From assembly GCF_905220975.1 (NCBI RefSeq), contig NZ_CAJNBK010000007.1, positions 229,302 through 293,301 on the forward strand: a DNA stretch of 64,000 nucleotides. The letters are read 5' to 3'. This DNA comes from Paraburkholderia haematera (GTDB taxonomy: Bacteria > Pseudomonadota > Gammaproteobacteria > Burkholderiales > Burkholderiaceae). Below are positions 24,981 through 34,082 of the stretch, one piece after another. Each line of letters begins with the position of its first letter. Position 1 is the stretch's first letter. Under the pieces are notes generated by a model, which was not told where the DNA came from, did no database searches, and saw only the letters and a program-made list of their open reading frames with translations. The translations under genes were made by a program, and so were the position numbers.

Positions 24981-25009
24981 ATTGATTTTATATTTTATTT
25001 TAGATCAAT
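24981..25009. promoter_or_regulatory. AT-rich dyad between iacR2 and iacC
   Basis: ATTGAT (24981-24986) and ATCAAT (25004-25009) form an inverted repeat around 17 bases made almost only of A and T. This low-GC patch in a GC-rich genome is the likely divergent promoter/operator. A LysR site is plausible. Confidence 0.4.
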
Positions 25010-25069
25010 TTGACGCATATCAGGTACTCGGCGAGACTTGGCTTCATCGACCACCCACCTACGACTGCC

Positions 25070-26353
25070 ATGAGCGAATCCTCATACCAGACCGTCGATG
25101 CGAGCGCCTTGTACCAGCGCGCGCAGTCCGACCGCGTCGCCCCGTCGCTGTACTACGACCCGGCGGTTTTCGAAACCGAACTCGAGCGTATTTTCTACAA
25201 GACGTGGATCTGGGTCGCGCACGAAAGCGAACTGCCGAATCCGGGCGACTTTCGCACCACAATGATCGGCCGCCAGCCGGTGATCGTGGTGCGCGACAAG
25301 AGCGGCGCCGTCAACGTGCTGCAAAACCGCTGCCGCCATCGCGGCGCAACGGTGTGCGAGCAGCACAAGGGCAACGCGAAAGGCTTCACATGCCCGTATC
25401 ACAGCTGGACCTATGGCCTCGACGGCGCATTGCGCGCCCTGCCCTATGGCGACGGCTACGAAGGCGTGATCGACAAGACCGAGTTGCCGCTCGCGAGTCT
25501 GCGCGTGGGCATCTATCAAGGCCTGATCTTCGCGAGCTTCAATCAGGAGATCGAGCCGCTCGAGGATTTCCTTGGGGGCGCCAAACCGTGGATCGACCTG
25601 TTCATGAAGCAAGGCGCGGGCTATCCGATCAAGGCGAACGGCGAGCATCGCTTCCGCTTCAACGGCAACTGGAAGATCCAGCTCGAAAACACCACCGACC
25701 TGTATCACTTCCCGGTTGTCCACAAGTCGTGGATGAAATCGATCGACGACGAAACCGCCGCCGCGATTACGAGCTTCATGACGAGCGACCAGGCATTCTG
25801 CCGCTCGCTCGGCAACGGCCATAGCCTCGCCGTGCTGGTGCCGGAACTCGTCGACCTCGATCGCGACGACGGCGCGCCGATCCCCGAGCGCTTCGCGGGA
25901 CTCGCCGCCACGCTTGCACAAAAACACACGCCTGACGAAGTGCGCCGCATCGTGCGTTCGCTGATGGGCGTCGGCTTCAACCTGAATCTGTTTCCGAATC
26001 TCGCGCTGTCGATGGCCTTTTTCCGCGTGCTGCGGCCCATCTCGGCGAATGAGACGGAAATCCGCCACGTCGCCCTCGCCATGGACGGCGGCCCCGAAGA
26101 AGCGAACCGTGTGCGCCTGCGCATTCACGAACACTTCCAGGGCCCGTTCGGTTTCGGCAGTCCGGACGACGCCGAAGCGTGGGAACGCGTGCAACGCGGC
26201 TCGCATGCCGGTCCCGATCTGCCGATCCTCGTGAACCGCGGCCTGAATCGCGAGCACACGGCGCCGAACGGCGAAAAGACCGCGCACGCCACCGACGAAA
26301 CGGGCATGCGCGAAGCGTACGCGCAATGGCGCACGATGATGGAGCAAGCATGA
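25070..26353 (+). CDS. iacC: Rieske oxygenase large subunit, IacC-like
   Basis: A 427-residue ring-hydroxylating oxygenase alpha subunit. The Rieske [2Fe-2S] ligands are Cys88, His90, Cys108 and His111 (CRH..CPYH). The catalytic mononuclear iron site is Asp210, His213 and His218 (NTTDLYHFPVVH). The ATG at 25070 is used; the frame extends to a TTG at 25010 without homology. In known iac systems IacC with IacD and IacF acts late in IAA breakdown, leading to catechol. It overlaps iacD by 4 bases and is divergent from a LysR gene. An anthranilate-type dioxygenase is the main alternative. Confidence 0.88.
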   Translation: MSESSYQTVDASALYQRAQSDRVAPSLYYDPAVFETELERIFYKTWIWVAHESELPNPGDFRTTMIGRQPVIVVRDKSGAVNVLQNRCRHRGATVCEQHKGNAKGFTCPYHSWTYGLDGALRALPYGDGYEGVIDKTELPLASLRVGIYQGLIFASFNQEIEPLEDFLGGAKPWIDLFMKQGAGYPIKANGEHRFRFNGNWKIQLENTTDLYHFPVVHKSWMKSIDDETAAAITSFMTSDQAFCRSLGNGHSLAVLVPELVDLDRDDGAPIPERFAGLAATLAQKHTPDEVRRIVRSLMGVGFNLNLFPNLALSMAFFRVLRPISANETEIRHVALAMDGGPEEANRVRLRIHEHFQGPFGFGSPDDAEAWERVQRGSHAGPDLPILVNRGLNREHTAPNGEKTAHATDETGMREAYAQWRTMMEQA

Positions 26354-26850
26354 TGGACAACAGGAACACGCTGTTCTCGCAGCAGACTTTTGCCGGCGCG
26401 ATCGAACTGATCTGGCGCGAAGCCGAGTTGCTGGACCGCAAGGACTATCGCGAGTGGCTTTCGCTGTGGGACCCGGCGGGCTTTTACGTGGTGCCGATCG
26501 ATCCCGGCACCACCGACTTCGCCGCCACGCTGAACTACGCCTACGACGATCAGGACATGCGCGAGAAACGCGTACAACGCATGACGTCCGGCTATTCAGC
26601 CTCGGCGAGCGACGCCGCCCGCACCGTGCGCACGGTGTCGCGTTTCACTTTGACGAGCGATACGAGCGACGAGGTCGAGGTGAGCTCGGCGCAGATCATT
26701 GTCGCGTACAAACGCGGCAAGTCGACCTTATTCGCGGCGGACCTCACGCATCGCATCAGTTTCGCGAGCGGCGAGCCGCGTATCGTACAGAAGGTCATCC
26801 GCCTGATCGATTCGACCGAGACGCTCAGCGCCATCGGCTTCCTCCTGTAA
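26350..26850 (+). CDS. iacD: Rieske oxygenase small subunit, IacD-like
   Basis: A 166-residue beta subunit of a ring-hydroxylating oxygenase (NTF2-like fold). It has IELIWREAELLDRKDYREWLS near the N-terminus and YDDQDMREKRVQRMTSG, which are conserved in these structural subunits. Start ATG overlaps the iacC stop (ATGATG), so synthesis is coupled and an alpha/beta hexamer is expected. An MFS gene follows 27 bases later in the same operon. Confidence 0.88.
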   Translation: MMDNRNTLFSQQTFAGAIELIWREAELLDRKDYREWLSLWDPAGFYVVPIDPGTTDFAATLNYAYDDQDMREKRVQRMTSGYSASASDAARTVRTVSRFTLTSDTSDEVEVSSAQIIVAYKRGKSTLFAADLTHRISFASGEPRIVQKVIRLIDSTETLSAIGFLL

Positions 26851-26877
26851 TTGACGACGATACCAGCGAGCACGACG

Positions 26878-28194
26878 ATGCAAAACGACACGCTTTCTTC
26901 CACGGCCGGATCGCCCGCCACGCCCGCGGCGCCGGCGACCTCGCGGACCCTGCGGCGGATCATCGTCGCCTCCGTGCTCGGCAACGCGCTCGAATGGTAT
27001 GACTTCTTTCTGTATGGCACGGCGGCGGCCCTGATCTTCGGGCCGCTGTTTTTTCCGCTGCACGGCGATCCGTTAATGGGCACCCTCGCCGCCTTCGCCG
27101 GCTTCGCGATCGGCTTTCTGGCGCGGCCATTGGGCGGCATCGTGTTCGGTCATATCGGCGACCGGCATGGCCGAAAACGTGCGCTCGTCGTCACGCTGAT
27201 GATGATGGGCGTGGCGACCTTCGGCATTGGCCTGTTGCCGACGTTTTCGCAAATCGGTTTCCTCGCCCCCATCGCGCTCGTCTGTTTGCGGGTCGTACAA
27301 GGTATCGCGTCCGGCGGCGAATGGGGTGGCGGCGTGCTGCTGATCAGCGAGAGCGCGCCGGCCAATCGCCGCGGCTACTACGCATCGTTCAGTCAGTTGG
27401 GTGTGGCGGGCGGCTTCGTGTTGTCGGCGGCCGCGTTTTATCTGGTGCAGCGGCTGCCGGTGGAAAGCTTCATGTCGTGGGGTTGGCGCGTGCCCTTTCT
27501 CGCCAGCGTGCTGATCTTCGGCGTCGGTGTGTATATTCGCCGGCGCCTGCCCGAGAGCCGCGATTTCGCCACCGCCAAACCGAAGCACATGCCGGTGTTG
27601 ACCGTGCTGCGCAATCACCCGAAACAGGTGTTGCAGGCCATGGGGCTGCGCGTCGCCGAAAACGGCGGCACGTATATCTTCCTGTCGTTCGTCCTGGTGT
27701 ATGGCAAGACGATCGGCGTGCCGGTTCCAGTGATGCTCGGCGGCGTGATGCTTGCCATGCTGATCGAACTCGTCACGATCGTGCTGTGGGGCCGGTTATC
27801 CGATGTGATCGGACGGCGGCCGGTGTATATGATCGGCGCGCTCGGACTCGTCGTGATCGCGTTTCCCGCATTCTGGCTGATCGATACGCGTGAACCGATG
27901 CTGGTGTTCCTGTCGCTAGCATTGGGCTTGCCCTTCTGCCACGCTGCGATGATCGGCACGCAGCCCGCGCTGATGGGCGAGCTCTTTCCCACCGAGGTCC
28001 GCTATTCGGGCATGGCGCTGGGTCACGAAATCGCTTCGGTGTTTTCCGGCGGCCTCGCGCCGCTGGTCGCCATCGCGCTGTATTCGAAGGTCCATGCGGC
28101 ATGGCCGGTCGCCTTGATGCTGATCGGCTTCGGTCTCATCACCGCGATCACGCTCGTGACCATTCCGAAGAACATCAACACCACGCAGGGCTGA
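26878..28194 (+). CDS. MFS transporter, metabolite:H+ symporter type, in iac operon
   Basis: A 438-residue transporter of the major facilitator superfamily (MHS subfamily). It opens with SVLGNALEWYDFFLYGTAA, has the loop motif GHIGDRHGRKRALV and ends with GLITAITLVTIPK; about twelve membrane spans are visible. It lies directly after iacCD. P. phytofirmans carries MFS genes in its iac region, at least one linked to removal of dioxindole-3-acetate, so uptake or export of IAA or an intermediate is likely. The substrate is an inference. Confidence 0.87.
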   Translation: MQNDTLSSTAGSPATPAAPATSRTLRRIIVASVLGNALEWYDFFLYGTAAALIFGPLFFPLHGDPLMGTLAAFAGFAIGFLARPLGGIVFGHIGDRHGRKRALVVTLMMMGVATFGIGLLPTFSQIGFLAPIALVCLRVVQGIASGGEWGGGVLLISESAPANRRGYYASFSQLGVAGGFVLSAAAFYLVQRLPVESFMSWGWRVPFLASVLIFGVGVYIRRRLPESRDFATAKPKHMPVLTVLRNHPKQVLQAMGLRVAENGGTYIFLSFVLVYGKTIGVPVPVMLGGVMLAMLIELVTIVLWGRLSDVIGRRPVYMIGALGLVVIAFPAFWLIDTREPMLVFLSLALGLPFCHAAMIGTQPALMGELFPTEVRYSGMALGHEIASVFSGGLAPLVAIALYSKVHAAWPVALMLIGFGLITAITLVTIPKNINTTQG

Positions 28195-28201
28195 GATGCG
28201 A

Positions 28202-29704
28202 TCAGCGGCCAGGCGCGGCGATGAGCGGCAGCGTAAAACTGCATTGGAGCCCGCCTTGCCGCGCCGGTTTGGCCCAGATTTCGCCACCATGCCGCGTGAC
28301 GATGTTCTTGCACAGCGACAAACCAATGCCATTGCCGCCTACCTTCGACGAAGAGAACCCGTCGAACAGCCGGCCATGCGCACCCGCGGGCACGCCTGGG
28401 CCGTTGTCGATCACCTGCACGAGCGCAAACTTGCCTCGCAGGCCGGTGACAAGGCGCACTTCTCCACGCCGTGCCGCGGCGTTCGTGCTTTCATGTGTGT
28501 CTTGCGTCAGCGCCTCGATCGCATTGAACGCCAGATTCAGCACCACCTGGCCGATCAGCACGCGTTCGCAATACACCGGCAAGGCTTCGGGCGCCTGCTC
28601 GATGGTGAGCGCAACACCTGCCTCTTTGGCGCGCAATTTGATGAAGTACGCAACGTCCGCGATGATGTCGCGCAGATCCGCATTCGTCTCGCTCGGCTCT
28701 CGTTTGACGACGTAATCGCGCACGCTCCTGATGATGACCGCCGCATGCTCGGCCTGACGATCGGCGCTGCGCAAACCCCACACCGCGTCCTCGACGGGGC
28801 CGGGTTGCGCGAGACGCCGGATCGCGCCTTCGATGAAATTGCGCACCGACGCGAGCGGCTGACTCAACTCGTGCGCAATGGCGGTCGCCATTTCGCCCAT
28901 TGCGTTGTACCGCCCCGCGTATTCCAGCAGCCGCGCTTCATGACGACGCGCCTCTTCGACGGCGACTTCATCCGTGATATCGCGAAAGTGCAGCAGGCGG
29001 CCGTTGAGATCGTCTTCGATCTCGATTCTTCTACACGTGATGCGCAACCAGCCCGGCGTGCCATCGCGGCGCGTGATGCGATAACGCTGCGGTGCCGAGG
29101 GCTGGATGCGCGGTGCGGCGGCGAGCTGTTCGAGCAGCCGGTCGCGATCGGACTCGCTGCAATAGTCGAGCACGTCGCCCATCGGCGCGCCCTCGTCCAG
29201 ACCCAGCACACGTCGTCCGGATTCGCTCACGAATTCCACTTCGCCCGCGGGCGTCAGTACGGCGACGCCTTCGCCGAGGTCCTGCATGAACTCGCGCAGC
29301 CGCGATTCGTAGCGCCGCAACGTCTGCTTGAGCGTGTCTTCGACGCTGATATCGCGGAACTGCACCATCACCACCGCGCGCTCGCGCAGCGGCACGTAGG
29401 TGGCAATGGCCTCGGACAGCATGTCGGCCCCGCTACGCGAGCGGTAACACCATTCGTAGACCTGCGGACCTTCGGTGATCGCGCGGTCCATGGCGCCCAC
29501 GCCAATCTCGCGGCGGTACTTCGGCACCGGGCGGGTCATATCTTTCGCCTTGAGCGGCAGCAGTTCTTCGAGCGTAAAGCCGAGCGCCTCGCAAGCCGCG
29601 CGATTGGCCCACACGATTGCCTTCGTTTCGGCGTCGTGCAGCAGCACGCACAGTGTCAGCGCGTCCAGCAGGCGGTGGAAATCTTCTTCGGCGGGGAAAT
29701 TCAT
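28202..29704 (-). CDS. iacS: PAS-domain sensor histidine kinase (IacS-like)
   Basis: A ~500-residue soluble histidine kinase without membrane spans. Two PAS domains (about residues 5-115 and 120-255) are followed by the phospho-acceptor segment AIAHELSQPLASVRN, the N box LNLAFNAIEAL and the G boxes VIDNGPGVP and GNGIGLSL. This FixL/TodS-like layout suggests direct sensing of a cytoplasmic aromatic ligand. It pairs with the FixJ-type regulator at 34083, as in the two-component system reported to respond to IAA in P. phytofirmans. Start is uncertain: a longer frame from 29773 would add a repeat of R-D-R-I type units. Confidence 0.85.
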   Translation of the reverse strand: MNFPAEEDFHRLLDALTLCVLLHDAETKAIVWANRAACEALGFTLEELLPLKAKDMTRPVPKYRREIGVGAMDRAITEGPQVYEWCYRSRSGADMLSEAIATYVPLRERAVVMVQFRDISVEDTLKQTLRRYESRLREFMQDLGEGVAVLTPAGEVEFVSESGRRVLGLDEGAPMGDVLDYCSESDRDRLLEQLAAAPRIQPSAPQRYRITRRDGTPGWLRITCRRIEIEDDLNGRLLHFRDITDEVAVEEARRHEARLLEYAGRYNAMGEMATAIAHELSQPLASVRNFIEGAIRRLAQPGPVEDAVWGLRSADRQAEHAAVIIRSVRDYVVKREPSETNADLRDIIADVAYFIKLRAKEAGVALTIEQAPEALPVYCERVLIGQVVLNLAFNAIEALTQDTHESTNAAARRGEVRLVTGLRGKFALVQVIDNGPGVPAGAHGRLFDGFSSSKVGGNGIGLSLCKNIVTRHGGEIWAKPARQGGLQCSFTLPLIAAPGR

Positions 29705-29724
29705 CGGGCGAGACGGTGGAGAAA

Positions 29725-29760
29725 TTCGATCGCGTTTTCGATCACGTATTCGATCGCGTA
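29725..29760. repeat. three tandem 12-bp repeats upstream of iacS
   Basis: TTCGATCGCGTT, TTCGATCACGTA and TTCGATCGCGTA lie head to tail, each 12 bases, between iacS and iacA. Read on the minus strand in the iacS frame they would encode repeated RDRI/RDRK units, so they are either a variable N-terminus of IacS or a regulatory repeat. Confidence 0.75.
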
Positions 29761-29811
29761 GATGAAGGAACATAACACCAGTCCGCATGATTCGCGTCTG
29801 AAGATTTCTTT

Positions 29812-29827
29812 AGCTACCCCCGGCGCG
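29812..29827. promoter_or_regulatory. motif shared by the iacA and iacG upstream regions
   Basis: AGCTACCC-CC-GGCGCG here closely resembles AGTTACCC-TGT-GGCGCG at 34834-34850. Both lie in divergent spacers next to genes of the two-component pair (iacS/iacA and iacR1/iacG), so this is a candidate site for the response regulator. Confidence 0.35.
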
Positions 29828-29977
29828 TTACCTAAAAACGCATCCCGCGCCCCAATTGAAGCGTTCTTTTTGCATTTCTAGACTGGCCTCACCCTGCACG
29901 CGCCGTCACCGGCCTCATCCCCCGCGACCCACGTGCTGCGAGTTTCAGCCGATAACGAATCAAGGAGATGCACTGCC

Positions 29978-31168
29978 ATGTCAGACACCGCCACCGCCAC
30001 TGTTGCCGCCATCACGGACGCGAGCCCCGCTGCAACGCCCCTGCCGCTCGCCGACGTCATCGCCGAAATCGCCGCGCGGCGCGAGGAGTTCGAGCGCCTG
30101 TCACATGTGCCGCGCGACGTCATTGCGAGCCTCAAGCGTGCGGGCGTGTATCGGGCGGCGACGCCGCGGCGTTTCGGCGGCGATGCGCTAGCGCCTGGCG
30201 CGTTTCTCGACATGATCGAACGCATTGCGGTAGCGGACGGTTCAGCGGCATGGGTCGCAAGTTTCGGCTCCGCAAACGTGTATCTGGCGGCCTTGCCGCT
30301 GGCAACGCAGGCGCACATCTACGCCGACGGTCCCGATCAGGTGTTTGCAGGCGGCCTCTTCCCCGTACAACCCGCGCAGCCCGCCGACGGCGGCTGGCGT
30401 GTGAACGGCACGTGGAAATTCGCGAGCGGCTGCAAGGGCGCCGATTGGCTCGGCGTGGGGATCGGTGTGACCGGCTTAGGTGCGACCGGCTCAGGCGCGG
30501 CCGGCAAGCCACGCACGGCCGTGTTCCGGCCGCATCAGGTCGAGATCGTCGAGAACTGGGATGTGGTCGGCATGCAAGGCACCGGCAGTCACGATCTGCG
30601 CGTGACCGATCAATTCGTCGCCGACGACTGGACCTTCGTGCGCGGCGGCGAACCGTGCGTGGACGAGCCGCTGTATCGCTACCCGACTATCGCTTATGCC
30701 GCGCAAGTGCTGGCCGTGGTCAACCTCGGTCTCGCCCGTGCCGCGCTCGATGTCGCCAACCAGATGGCCGGCGGCCGCAAGACCACCACCGGCGCGCCGC
30801 AGCTCGCCGACCGCGCGTACTACCGGATCGAACTGGCAAAAGCCGAGGCGCAATTGCGTTCGGCTCGTGCGTTCTTCTATGACACCACCGACACGGTCTG
30901 GCAATCGATCCTCGCCGGCAACCCGGTTACGCCGGAGCAGACCAGCCTGCTGCGCCTCGCTGCGACGCAGATCGCCCGCGAAGGCGCCGAGGTCGTGCAG
31001 CGCGCCTACCGGCTCGGCGGCACGATGGCGATCTACCGCACGCATCCGTTGCAGCGCCTCTTGCGTGACGCAATGGTGGTCACCCAGCACGCCTTTCTCG
31101 GCGAAGGCAACTTCGACGGCGCCGGTGCCGTGTTCGTCGGCGTGCCGCCGATTCCGGGCTACCTGTAA
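29978..31168 (+). CDS. iacA: acyl-CoA-dehydrogenase-fold flavin monooxygenase, IacA-like
   Basis: A 396-residue member of the group D flavin-dependent monooxygenases (acyl-CoA dehydrogenase fold; HpaB/DszC relatives). It has LKRAGVYRAATPRRFGG, ERIAVADGSAAWVASF, GTWKFASGC and the C-terminal RLGGTMAIYRTHPLQRLLRD. In studied iac systems IacA starts IAA breakdown by oxidising the indole ring at C2, using reduced flavin. AAGGAG lies before the ATG at 29978. First gene of iacA-B-I-H-E; divergent from iacS. Confidence 0.88.
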   Translation: MSDTATATVAAITDASPAATPLPLADVIAEIAARREEFERLSHVPRDVIASLKRAGVYRAATPRRFGGDALAPGAFLDMIERIAVADGSAAWVASFGSANVYLAALPLATQAHIYADGPDQVFAGGLFPVQPAQPADGGWRVNGTWKFASGCKGADWLGVGIGVTGLGATGSGAAGKPRTAVFRPHQVEIVENWDVVGMQGTGSHDLRVTDQFVADDWTFVRGGEPCVDEPLYRYPTIAYAAQVLAVVNLGLARAALDVANQMAGGRKTTTGAPQLADRAYYRIELAKAEAQLRSARAFFYDTTDTVWQSILAGNPVTPEQTSLLRLAATQIAREGAEVVQRAYRLGGTMAIYRTHPLQRLLRDAMVVTQHAFLGEGNFDGAGAVFVGVPPIPGYL

Positions 31169-31215
31169 GCCACTACTGCATTTGACCTTCAAACGATTTC
31201 ACGGAGAACCCCACC

Positions 31216-31593
31216 ATGTCCGATACCCCGAAGCTGCCCCTGCGCGTTCTGTTCTGCTGCGGCGTGACGCAGAATTTCTTTGACTTGCCGCGCGAGAAGA
31301 TCGGTGAAGTCTGGCAGGCCTACGGCAAGATGCTGGCCGCGGTCGAATCGATGGAGGGCGTCAGCGTGCTCGGCATCATGGACGACGACCGCCTCACTGT
31401 CGGCCAGGCCGACAACTCGCCGTGGACCTTCTACATCATGGCCGACGTGCGCGACTTCGATACCGCCGTGGCGGTGTGCAATCTGTATCGCACCACGCCG
31501 GTCGGCGAGTACAACCTGTGGCGCTACGGCAAGATCGAAGCGCGAGTGGGCCGTGCGCTCGAAGTGCCGCCGCAACATGCCAATGCGGCCTGA
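31216..31593 (+). CDS. iacB: IacB-like conserved protein
   Basis: A 125-residue soluble protein beginning MSDTPKLPLRVLFCCGVTQNFF, with WTFYIMADVRDFDTAVAVC and YNLWRYGKIEARVGR. It shows no familiar catalytic motif; the size and beta/alpha pattern suggest a ferredoxin-like dimeric barrel. Its position directly after iacA, and its recurrence in iac clusters, identify it as IacB, whose exact step in IAA breakdown is not firmly settled. GGAG precedes the ATG. Confidence 0.78.
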   Translation: MSDTPKLPLRVLFCCGVTQNFFDLPREKIGEVWQAYGKMLAAVESMEGVSVLGIMDDDRLTVGQADNSPWTFYIMADVRDFDTAVAVCNLYRTTPVGEYNLWRYGKIEARVGRALEVPPQHANAA

Positions 31594-31613
31594 ACATGCA
31601 GGAACGTGACGCG

Positions 31614-32129
31614 ATGAACGAGACCCCGGATACGCTTTTCTTGTTGACTGAACGCCTCGCGGCACTCGAAGCCGAATCCGCGGTGCGCCGCACCATGGCG
31701 CGCTATATGACGTTATGCGATGTGCCCTCGGGTGCGCTCGAAGGCGAGACGCTCGCGGCCCTCTTCACGTCCGACGCGATCTGGGACGGCATCGGCCCGC
31801 AGTACACCAGCAAGTTCGGCCGCCTCACCGGCCATGCGCAAATTCTCGGGATGCTCACGCGCTACCTGCCGCCGTCGCCGCATTTCTCGGTGAACGTGCA
31901 CTTCCTCACTTCGGAAACGATCGAGGTGCAGGGCGCAACCGCGAAAGGCCGCTGGATCATGCTGCAAGCGTCCGGCTACGTCGACATGCAAGCCGAGTTG
32001 ATCTCGGCACGCCTCGAGGTGGATTTCGCGCCCGCCGACAATGGCCGCGACTGGCTCATCACCCACTTTCGCACCGAACGTCTTTTCGATGCGCCCTGGC
32101 AAGTCAATGCAAGGAAACCGAACCCATGA
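31614..32129 (+). CDS. iacI: SnoaL-like/NTF2-fold protein, IacI-like
   Basis: A 171-residue protein with an NTF2/SnoaL-like pattern: an N-terminal helix pair (ERLAALEAESAVRRTMARYM), then FTSDAIWDGIGP, GRLTGHAQILGML and a C-terminal strand region. Two in-frame ATGs (31596, 31614) are possible; the second has AGGA at suitable spacing. It overlaps iacH (ATGA). The place between iacB and iacH matches IacI, a small protein implicated in handling a ring-oxidised intermediate. Confidence 0.75.
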   Translation: MNETPDTLFLLTERLAALEAESAVRRTMARYMTLCDVPSGALEGETLAALFTSDAIWDGIGPQYTSKFGRLTGHAQILGMLTRYLPPSPHFSVNVHFLTSETIEVQGATAKGRWIMLQASGYVDMQAELISARLEVDFAPADNGRDWLITHFRTERLFDAPWQVNARKPNP

Positions 32130-33253
32130 ATGAGTTGATCCAGACCCTGTCACTGGGTGGCACGGGCCCCAGCATCGCGATCAAGGACACGATTGATATC
32201 GCCGGCTACGCAACCACGGCCGCGAGCCGCGCGTTGGCCGGCACACCGCCGGCTACCCAGCATGCGGAAGTCGTCGCGCGATTGATCGATGCAGGCTGGC
32301 ACATCGTCGGCAAAGCGAATATGCACGAACTGGCGTTCGGCATGACCGGTATCAACGACTACACAGGCACGCCTGAAAATCCCCAGGACGCCTCGCGCAT
32401 TCCTGGCGGCTCGTCGAGCGGTTCGGCGGCTGCCGTTGGTTTGAAACTCGCCGATGCCGCGCTTGGCACCGACACCGGCGGATCGATTCGCGGACCTGCT
32501 GCGTGTTGCGGCGTGATCGGTTTGAAGCCGACTTATGGGCGCGTATCCCGGCACGGCGTTGCGCCGCGTGAATCGACGCTCGATTGTGTCGGGCCGTTCG
32601 CGCGCGAGATGCAGATGATCGTCGCCGCGATGCAGGCGATCACCGCCGACTTCGACCTCCATGCCGCTAATGCGACGCAAACAGGTGCGTTGAACGTCGG
32701 TATCGTGCAAGTCGACGCAATGCCGGACATTCTCGACGCCGTTGCGCGCGCAGCAGACCAAACCGACTGTGGCGCTCGCACGGTGGCACTCGCGGGCTTT
32801 GCCGCCGCCTTCGAAGCGGGCCTCGCGATCATCAACGCCGAAACCTCGCATGCGTTCGGTCACCTCGTGGCAACCGGTAAGCTCGGTGCCGATCTCGACG
32901 CACGGCTGCGCGCCGCAGCAAAAACAACCGCGGCGCAGTGCAATGCGGCGGAGTCGGTACGCCGGCAATTCACCGCGGCCGTCGATCATGCGCTTGAAAG
33001 CGTGGACGTATTGATTCTCCCCACCCTGCCCGCGCTGCCCATCACGCTCGACGAGGCACGCGGTGGCGCCTCGGTTATCGCCATGTCGTCGTTGATCCGG
33101 CCGTTCAACCTGAGCGGCCATCCGGCTCTGAGCCTGCCCTTGCCTATCGACGGCTCAGCGCTCAAGGCGGGTTTGCAGATCGTTGGACGCAAAGGTTCGG
33201 ACGAACAGGTGTGTGCAATCGCGGCACGCTTCGAAGCGGCCCTCGCCGTTTAA
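32126..33253 (+). CDS. iacH: amidase, IacH-like
   Basis: A 375-residue amidase-signature enzyme. The Ser-cisSer-Lys triad is visible as Lys20 (AIKDTID), the Ser cluster in GGSSSGSAAAV (residues ~94-104) and nucleophile Ser120 (GTDTGGSIRGPA). It is shorter than many amidases (~450-500), which is common in this clade. In the iac pathway an amidase is expected to open the lactam ring of an oxindole-type intermediate. Coupled to iacI by a 4-base overlap. Confidence 0.88.
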   Translation: MNELIQTLSLGGTGPSIAIKDTIDIAGYATTAASRALAGTPPATQHAEVVARLIDAGWHIVGKANMHELAFGMTGINDYTGTPENPQDASRIPGGSSSGSAAAVGLKLADAALGTDTGGSIRGPAACCGVIGLKPTYGRVSRHGVAPRESTLDCVGPFAREMQMIVAAMQAITADFDLHAANATQTGALNVGIVQVDAMPDILDAVARAADQTDCGARTVALAGFAAAFEAGLAIINAETSHAFGHLVATGKLGADLDARLRAAAKTTAAQCNAAESVRRQFTAAVDHALESVDVLILPTLPALPITLDEARGGASVIAMSSLIRPFNLSGHPALSLPLPIDGSALKAGLQIVGRKGSDEQVCAIAARFEAALAV

Positions 33254-33263
33254 GCACAGCACG

Positions 33264-33291
33264 AAACCGCTATAAAAGCAGCGGTTTTCTT
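33264..33291 (+). terminator. weak hairpin between iacH and iacE
   Basis: An 8-bp stem AAACCGCT/AGCGGTTT with an 8-base loop is followed by TCTT. The T-run is poor, so partial termination or an mRNA-processing hairpin within the operon is more likely than a full stop. Confidence 0.4.
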
Positions 33292-33305
33292 ACGGAGTGG
33301 AAGCA

Positions 33306-34049
33306 ATGCAGAACAGAGTCGTACTCGTCACTGGCGCCGCGCGCGGTCTCGGCGCGGCGATTGCCGCGCGTTTTCATGCAGCGGGCTACGCGGTTGCCAT
33401 CGGCGACATTGCGTTCGACGCCGCACAAGCGCTTGCCCACGAACTGAGCGCCGACGGCTCGAGCGCCTTCGCGCTGAACCTCGACGTGACCTCGAAGGCC
33501 GCGTTCGAATCCGCACGCCATGCGATCCTGCAACGCTGGGGCCGCATCGACGCGTTGATCAACAATGCGGGCGCATCCAAAGTCGTCCCCGTGATGGAGA
33601 TCACTGCCGAGCAGTTCGATCAGGTGATCAACGTGAATCTGCGCAGCGTGCTGTTCGGCTGTCAGGTGTTCGGCCAGCATTTCGCCGATGCCGGCGCAGG
33701 CCGCATCGTCAATATCGCCTCGCTGGCGGGACAGAACGGAGGATCGGCTACCGGTGCGCACTATGCAGCAGCCAAAGGCGGCGTGATCACGCTGACCAAG
33801 GTGTTCGCCCGCGATCTTGGCGCCGCGGGCGTGACCGTCAATGCGATTTCACCTGGGCCGATGGATCTGCCGATCGTGCACGAGAGCGTCGCGGCCGACA
33901 AACTGAAGGCGGTGATCGCCAACATTCCCGCAGGACGTCTAGGCTCAGCGGACTACGTCGCCGATGTCGCGGTCATGCTGGCGGCGGAAAACGCTTACTT
34001 CGCGAATGGCGCGTGTTGGGATGTGAACGGCGGCCTCTTCATGCGCTAA
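33306..34049 (+). CDS. iacE: SDR family oxidoreductase, IacE-like
   Basis: A 247-residue SDR starting MQNRVVLVTGAARGLG, with NNAGAS, the catalytic Ser in NIASLAGQ and the HYAAAK Tyr/Lys pair. The ATG at 33306 follows GGAGTGGA; a GTG three codons earlier is the only alternative. In characterised iac systems IacE acts with IacA to give dioxindole-3-acetate. Last gene of the iacABIHE group; convergent with iacR1. Confidence 0.85.
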   Translation: MQNRVVLVTGAARGLGAAIAARFHAAGYAVAIGDIAFDAAQALAHELSADGSSAFALNLDVTSKAAFESARHAILQRWGRIDALINNAGASKVVPVMEITAEQFDQVINVNLRSVLFGCQVFGQHFADAGAGRIVNIASLAGQNGGSATGAHYAAAKGGVITLTKVFARDLGAAGVTVNAISPGPMDLPIVHESVAADKLKAVIANIPAGRLGSADYVADVAVMLAAENAYFANGACWDVNGGLFMR

Positions 34050-34082
34050 TCCTCGCTCTGGGTTATGCGGCGGCGGTGTGCC

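Noticed and set aside
28196..29761. Plus-strand open frame (521 codons) over the kinase gene
   Set aside because: Antisense to a histidine kinase with intact H, N and G boxes; no motif of its own.
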